A stretch of 18,514 bases of DNA. It comes from Bacilli bacterium. GTDB lineage: Bacteria > Bacillota_I > Bacilli_A > RF39 > UBA660. Location of the stretch: assembly GCA_016283075.1 (NCBI GenBank), contig JAEEMF010000080.1:1-18514 (forward strand), read 5' to 3'. The notes beneath the pieces are model-generated. The model was not told the DNA's origin. It did no database searches and saw only the letters and a program-made list of their open reading frames with translations. The stretch's first letter is position 1; every line of letters starts with the position of its first letter. A program made the position numbers and the translations under genes. Positions 13,796-18,514 of this stretch are shown here, piece after piece.

Positions 13796-15608
13796 TATTT
13801 TTTGTTTCAAAAATTGTATAAGTATTATTTTTAAATAATTCATTATAGTATGTACTTAGACTAGTATTATATCTATTTTGACTTATTATATAATCAAATT
13901 CTTTTATTTCATTAAAGAATCCATCACTTAAGAAATAATTATGATGTAAAACTTCATAAATATTATCTGAGTACTCAGCAGTACCTAGGAATCTATATAT
14001 CTTTCCAGATAAAGTAGTATTATATGATCTAAATGGAAAATCAAGTGATACTACTTTTCCTTCTAAAGTAGTAAGAATATCCCCTACTTCTAAGTTTTCT
14101 TTTGATTCTCTAAGTATATAGTTATAATCATAAAAATAATCATCATTTTTAATCATTAATGTATATAAATTACGTGTATATAAAATAGTAAGTCCACCTA
14201 TAAAAATATATAAACCTATTTTTAAATACTTTTTATTAAATGCTTTTAATATAAAGATAAAGATACTTATTATAGTTAATGGATTTTTAGTAATAAATGA
14301 TATTCTATAGAATACTTCTTTTGTAGTAAGGTATCTTGATACTAAAGTACTTGTAAATGGATTATAATAAATAATAATCATTAAAACAAATAAGAATACA
14401 TAAAAATTTATTTTTTCTTTCTTTATTAAGACTAGATATAAAATAGTGGCAAGCATTAAGAAATTAAAAAGTAAAATGCTCTTACTAAATAAACTAATAT
14501 TTATAAATCCCTTTAGAAGAATACTACCAAGCATAAAGATAAACGGAATACTATAAACAATATACTTACCGTATTTAGAAAGTACTTTATTTAAAGTATT
14601 TCTAAAGATATAAAATACTAATATAAGTAATAAGTATACCGGAATAAGTATTAACTTATTAATTAGTAATATACCATATATTCCGCAAGGAATACTTTCT
14701 AGTAGATAAGATGTAATGTCTACTTTTTTATTTACTATTACTTCATATGAGAATAGTACTGATAATATCATTAGTATTAAAAATAAACTAGAACTTGCTA
14801 AGGAAATAAGTCCTGTCTCCATAAGAAGTATTACTTTTAAATCACTTTCTTTTAAACTATTATTTATTACTATCATATATAAAGGAATAAATATACTAAA
14901 TAAAGCAAATGACCCAAAGTATATATGATTTAAATGTTGTACTCCTATCAAAAGGACTGAAAGTACCTCTAAAAGAATATAGATATAACTATTGATACCT
15001 TTTTTAAAAATATCTTTTAAATATGAAAGAATATTACTAAAATATAAAACAAATAGTAATGTAAAAGTACTTCTAAATACAACAAAGATATCCGTAAAAG
15101 AATTAAATATTAAATGTTGAACCTTATATATAAAAGATATAAATATATAGAATCCTTGATATGCATGATATGCATCTAAATTACTAAGAATACCTGTTTC
15201 AGGAGCTATAGTATTTATATTATTAAATGCATTATCCATTATTAAAGGAAAGTAAACCGAATCATCAGTAGCGTCTATACTAGGAATAATTTTCATTATT
15301 CCAAATAATAAGACTAATAACATATAAAAATGATAATCTTTTAAAAAACTAAAGTCTTCTTTTTTAATATGCATAAATCCAAGTACTAATGATGATATTG
15401 ATAATATAAGTGTAATTATATTTGAATAAGTACTACTTAAATTAAAATATTCTAAAGGTAAATAAAGTACCTCTAATACTCCCATAAATATAACAAAACC
15501 TATAACACTTCTTAAAGGATATAGTTTAGACTCTTTTTTTATAAAAACCTTTCCTACTCCAAGTCCCATTACATAAATTAATAAAGCGTATATTATAAAC
15601 ATAAACAT
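13773..15608 (-). CDS. Large polytopic membrane protein, possibly DUF6077/GT-C-like
   Basis: A 611-residue protein with many hydrophobic helices (at least ten) through about residue 480, and a C-terminal soluble domain of about 120 residues rich in Tyr, Asn and Asp. The first large loop holds IDATDDSVYFPLIMDNAF (111-128). An acidic pair at that place is seen in GT-C glycosyltransferases and in DUF6077-type membrane proteins, and the loop continues APETGI in a similar way. I recall this likeness rather than being able to prove it, so a role in building cell-surface polymers is a guess. The gene stands alone between a terminator and the next promoter. Its extended -10 lies 15 bases from the ATG. 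Confidence 0.8.
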   Translation of the reverse strand: MFMFIIYALLIYVMGLGVGKVFIKKESKLYPLRSVIGFVIFMGVLEVLYLPLEYFNLSSTYSNIITLILSISSLVLGFMHIKKEDFSFLKDYHFYMLLVLLFGIMKIIPSIDATDDSVYFPLIMDNAFNNINTIAPETGILSNLDAYHAYQGFYIFISFIYKVQHLIFNSFTDIFVVFRSTFTLLFVLYFSNILSYLKDIFKKGINSYIYILLEVLSVLLIGVQHLNHIYFGSFALFSIFIPLYMIVINNSLKESDLKVILLMETGLISLASSSLFLILMILSVLFSYEVIVNKKVDITSYLLESIPCGIYGILLINKLILIPVYLLLILVFYIFRNTLNKVLSKYGKYIVYSIPFIFMLGSILLKGFINISLFSKSILLFNFLMLATILYLVLIKKEKINFYVFLFVLMIIIYYNPFTSTLVSRYLTTKEVFYRISFITKNPLTIISIFIFILKAFNKKYLKIGLYIFIGGLTILYTRNLYTLMIKNDDYFYDYNYILRESKENLEVGDILTTLEGKVVSLDFPFRSYNTTLSGKIYRFLGTAEYSDNIYEVLHHNYFLSDGFFNEIKEFDYIISQNRYNTSLSTYYNELFKNNTYTIFETKNIDNGLSD

Positions 15609-15623
15609 ATTATCACCATTTTC

Positions 15624-15632
15624 ATTATATCA
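15624..15632 (-). promoter_or_regulatory. Extended -10 promoter for the 611-residue membrane protein gene
   Basis: TGATATAAT (TGnTATAAT) overlaps the last T of the upstream terminator tract and lies 15 bases from the ATG. The segment from -10 to ATG is the same as at the Nudix operon in 14 of 15 positions. No -35 is recognisable. Confidence 0.65.
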
Positions 15633-15657
15633 AAAAAAGACTAGATTACTCTAGTCT
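15632..15657 (-). terminator. Intrinsic terminator after the M60 surface protein gene
   Basis: An 8-bp perfect stem (AGACTAGA with TCTAGTCT) around a four-base loop is followed by seven T. The TAG stop of the gene is inside the stem. Confidence 0.9.
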
Positions 15658-18514
15658 AATATCTTTTTTTCAGATAATATTAATAAACCTATTACTACAA
15701 AGATAAATACTATTAAATATACAAGTAAGTTATCTCCTGTTTGAGGATTATTACTATTATTAATAGGTGTACTTACATTTATTACTTTAGATATTTCTTC
15801 ATCATTATTAAGTACTACTTTTAATGTATGATTACCTGCAGGAAGACTATTATAGAAGTCTTCATTTAAAGTAATAATAATACTTCCTTCACGAACAGAA
15901 TACTTATCACTTGAAAGAAGATTATCATCTAAATAAACAGATCCGCCTTCAAATAAAGAGTAACTTGCTTCTATTTTATATTCATTCTTCTTTATTTCTT
16001 TTAAAGAAAAATCATATAGATGTATTTCTAAATTATAAGAAGATTTATTATTATCACTATCAGTAACTTCATATAAAACGTTATATCTACCTGCTTTAGT
16101 AATATCTAAATTACTTGTAATAGTAGTATTACTACTACTTGGAGTAATATCATTATCCTCATTATCAAATACTGTTATAAGTGAATATAAGTTAATATCA
16201 GTATTAACTTCATAATAATTATCTCCTACATAAGTAAATGTAGGTTTACCTCCTTCTTTTATTCTAGTAATAAAAGAAGTATATTCTTTTTTATCTTCAC
16301 TAGATAATTTATTATAAGCACTTATTACACTACTCTTAGTTTTGTAATTAGTGTTTTTATTATTAAGTTCTGCATCTGTAGCAGTACTTTTATAATCTTC
16401 AATAACACTGATTAAATAAGGTTTTAAACTACTATATGAAAGTGCTTCACCTTCACTAGAAGTCATACTTTCTAATCTTAAATTACCATTATCAATTACA
16501 TATCTAGTAACACTACTAGTAGGTTTTAAACTAGTTACTTCACTATTTGATAAAGTGTTATAAATATATACTTTTGAAGTATTAGGATGTTTTACTTCTA
16601 TAGTATACCCATCTCCTAAATTTATATCAAAAGTACCTTTATTAAAATCAAAGTATGTTCCTGTTACTACTTCATCAGAAACTAAGTTATTACTAGCGTC
16701 ATAAATTTTTACATATGGATCACTATTACCCATATTAGCTCCGCCTAATTTAATAGTAGCTTTATTATAATTGTCTTTAAATAATATTTCATAACCATAA
16801 GTATTATATATTCCTTGAAGTTTAATTCCTATGTAGTTACCATAATCTACATCACCAAGTTTAGTATAACTATAAGTTATAGTATTAGCAGTATCCTTAA
16901 CAGTAACATACATATAATCGCTTGTATAGTTATCTACTACAGGCATTTCAAGCATATATGTACCTAAGTTAATATCAGTTAAATTAATAGTACTATTATT
17001 TATTACTACTTCTTTAACAATATTATATCCATCTTTTAAATATAGTTTCTTACCACTTAATTTACTTATATCATCAATTGATATATTTATAGTAACACTT
17101 GATTTAAGATTACTACTTATTAAAAGTGTATTACTTACTAAAGTATACTTTTTATCTATAGAATTACTACTCATAAAACTAGTTAAATTGGTACTACTTG
17201 TTATTTGATCTCCTAAAATATTAAGTAGTTTTAAATGTTTTTCATAAATAGTGTTCTTTAGAGTTTCTGATATAGTAAGACCCCAGCTTTCCATATAAGG
17301 AATAATGTTTACTCCGTATATTTCAGCAATAGATTCTACATATGCATCTTGATTAGTCATGGTTCTTCCAAGAAGTATTTGTTTTCTATACCAGCTAAAC
17401 ATTTTAGCATATGTTTGTGGCCCTTCAAAATAATCAAGTAGATTAATTATCATATATAGTCTAGTTCTAAGTTCTAACTCAGTATATTTCTTACCTGCAA
17501 GTCTATCAGCGTTTTCTGAAGCTTCTATATTAGGAAGAAGACCAAGCCAGTCACCACTAGCTGTATAAATAGTTTTATCTATTTGAATATAATGACCTAA
17601 TATATTATTAGATACTTCTCCTAAACTCATGTCATTATTCCCGCCAAGTGAACCTTGATATCCATGAGCTATTTCGTGAAGTCCTCCCCAGTTCTTTTCA
17701 AAGAAAGCTCTTACATAAGGAGAGTTTGTTGCAACATGGTTTACTGAATAGTATGCTGCTCCTGCACCATGGGCATTAGCTTTAACTAAATACTTAGTTC
17801 TAACATTTTGATCGTATTCTGTACTAGAATCAAGTTTTAATCCAATATATTCATCGTATTTATTTATAACAGTATTGTAGTAATCAAAGAATTTATCTAA
17901 TGAATCAAATCCATTAGCATAATATCCATACATATAACTTTTATCAACTAAAGGTACAACAAGAAGAATTCTATCACTATCAATAATTGCATAATCATTA
18001 GTAGTCCATCCATTTATAAAAGATGTTTGATCATCTTTATAATGATAGTAATCTAGTACTGAAGTAGTATTATCATATTCAAGTTCTATCTTTAAAGTTT
18101 TAGTAAGTGAGTTATTATTCTTAGTAAGTACATTAGTATTAATAAGTGGTACTGATGGATAAGATACTCCATCTTTTTCATTTTTAATAGTAACCCAGTC
18201 ACCATTAGTACCAATAGTGGTATTAGATCCTTCAGTATGAGAATCATTATTGAAATACTGAATAGTAACATTTAAATCACTATCAAGTACTCTTGCTTTA
18301 ATAGATGAACCTGCTGGTAAAAATACTCCTAGTATTTGTCTTTCAGCATAATTAGCTCTTCTAAAACCTGCTAAGTCCATATTGTATACAGAAGGAATAG
18401 TATATAAAATTCTTTCAACATTTATTTTAGTTATACCACTAACTACTACTATATCTTGTTCAAAAGTAGTTTCATTTAAATGAGAGTCTTTTACTTTATA
18501 TGTTACTTTATATG
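15651..18514 (-). CDS. M60-family metallopeptidase surface protein with sortase signal, 5' end outside window
   Basis: The frame is open from the window edge; ATG 18380 is internal, since 44 in-frame codons precede it, ending an Ig-like strand (YKVTYKVKDSHLNETTFEQD). Numbering from that Met, the M60 domain spans about 1-390 with the zinc site HEIAH (235-239) and downstream Glu255, fitting HExxH-x(8-28)-E. These enzymes cleave mucin-type glycoproteins. A possible mucin/carbohydrate-binding module follows (about 500-610), then a helical linker, an Ig-like domain (712-788), and a CBM-X2-like domain (792-870, SLPAGNHTLKVVL). NPQTGD (878-883), a membrane helix and the tail SEKKILD form a sortase anchor. 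Secretion is inferred; the signal peptide would be outside the window. Peptidase call and anchor are firm; accessory domains less so. Confidence 0.92.
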   Translation of the reverse strand, partial: YKVTYKVKDSHLNETTFEQDIVVVSGITKINVERILYTIPSVYNMDLAGFRRANYAERQILGVFLPAGSSIKARVLDSDLNVTIQYFNNDSHTEGSNTTIGTNGDWVTIKNEKDGVSYPSVPLINTNVLTKNNNSLTKTLKIELEYDNTTSVLDYYHYKDDQTSFINGWTTNDYAIIDSDRILLVVPLVDKSYMYGYYANGFDSLDKFFDYYNTVINKYDEYIGLKLDSSTEYDQNVRTKYLVKANAHGAGAAYYSVNHVATNSPYVRAFFEKNWGGLHEIAHGYQGSLGGNNDMSLGEVSNNILGHYIQIDKTIYTASGDWLGLLPNIEASENADRLAGKKYTELELRTRLYMIINLLDYFEGPQTYAKMFSWYRKQILLGRTMTNQDAYVESIAEIYGVNIIPYMESWGLTISETLKNTIYEKHLKLLNILGDQITSSTNLTSFMSSNSIDKKYTLVSNTLLISSNLKSSVTINISIDDISKLSGKKLYLKDGYNIVKEVVINNSTINLTDINLGTYMLEMPVVDNYTSDYMYVTVKDTANTITYSYTKLGDVDYGNYIGIKLQGIYNTYGYEILFKDNYNKATIKLGGANMGNSDPYVKIYDASNNLVSDEVVTGTYFDFNKGTFDINLGDGYTIEVKHPNTSKVYIYNTLSNSEVTSLKPTSSVTRYVIDNGNLRLESMTSSEGEALSYSSLKPYLISVIEDYKSTATDAELNNKNTNYKTKSSVISAYNKLSSEDKKEYTSFITRIKEGGKPTFTYVGDNYYEVNTDINLYSLITVFDNEDNDITPSSSNTTITSNLDITKAGRYNVLYEVTDSDNNKSSYNLEIHLYDFSLKEIKKNEYKIEASYSLFEGGSVYLDDNLLSSDKYSVREGSIIITLNEDFYNSLPAGNHTLKVVLNNDEEISKVINVSTPINNSNNPQTGDNLLVYLIVFIFVVIGLLILSEKKILD

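Noticed and set aside
1..18514. Mycoplasma-type code with TGA as Trp, suggested by the AT-rich DNA
   Set aside because: TGA ends the 611-residue gene exactly where a promoter and next gene begin, and Trp codons in the recognised motifs are TGG.
1..18514. CRISPR arrays, tRNA or rRNA genes, insertion sequences, toxin genes with LXG domains
   Set aside because: No direct-repeat array, RNA gene pattern, transposase or LXG domain was found on either strand.

Overview
The window is AT-rich, gene-dense DNA with every recognisable gene on the minus strand. It reads with the standard bacterial code: TGA is used as a stop at 13773-13775, and Trp is encoded by TGG. Shine-Dalgarno sites are strong, intrinsic terminators are very short, and several genes overlap by 1-11 bases. 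A Firmicutes-type type VII secretion (T7SSb) locus and a sortase-anchored surface protein point to a low-GC Bacillota. A gut or mucosal lineage with a compact genome is plausible, given the M60-family mucin-type peptidase. I cannot name the species.

Genes are described in the direction of transcription, from high to low coordinates. At the right edge (15651-18514) is a large surface protein truncated by the window: an M60 metallopeptidase domain, binding and Ig-like domains, and a C-terminal NPQTG sorting signal. Next comes a 611-residue polytopic membrane protein (13773-15608). It is followed by a zinc-ribbon DUF4234 membrane protein (13258-13746) and a DUF2752 membrane protein (12884-13258), which overlap in a TAATG junction. 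A three-gene operon then encodes a Nudix hydrolase, an isoprenylcysteine methyltransferase-like membrane protein and a GNAT acetyltransferase (11219-12834).

The centre (3120-11129) is one T7SS operon bounded by intrinsic terminators. It starts with a run of small helical WXG100-like proteins and accessory proteins: a YKS-turn protein, a WQG protein with a YxxxD tail motif, an FHG-turn protein, an alanine-rich coiled protein, a canonical WQG protein, and a small unknown. It then encodes a DUF4176 protein carrying five copies of an F-D-x-N-G-V-I-I repeat, the EssC ATPase, and an EsaB/YukD ubiquitin-like protein. The operon has no EsaA, EssA or EssB gene and no recognisable LXG toxin.

Downstream (1-3026) are four tandem genes of one unrecognised family, the last cut by the window edge. 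They share an N-terminal helix signature and then diverge. Two promoters with matches to both consensus boxes drive them. The pairing of a reduced T7SS with this paralog array is the best candidate for an undescribed system. The link rests on adjacency only, because a terminator separates the array from the T7SS operon.

Promoters in this DNA often use an extended -10 element (TGnTATAAT or TGnTATTAT). In two places it starts directly on the T-tract of the preceding terminator and leaves a predicted 5' leader of only about ten bases. No RNA genes, CRISPR arrays or insertion sequences were seen, and no gene-free stretch exceeds about 100 bases.
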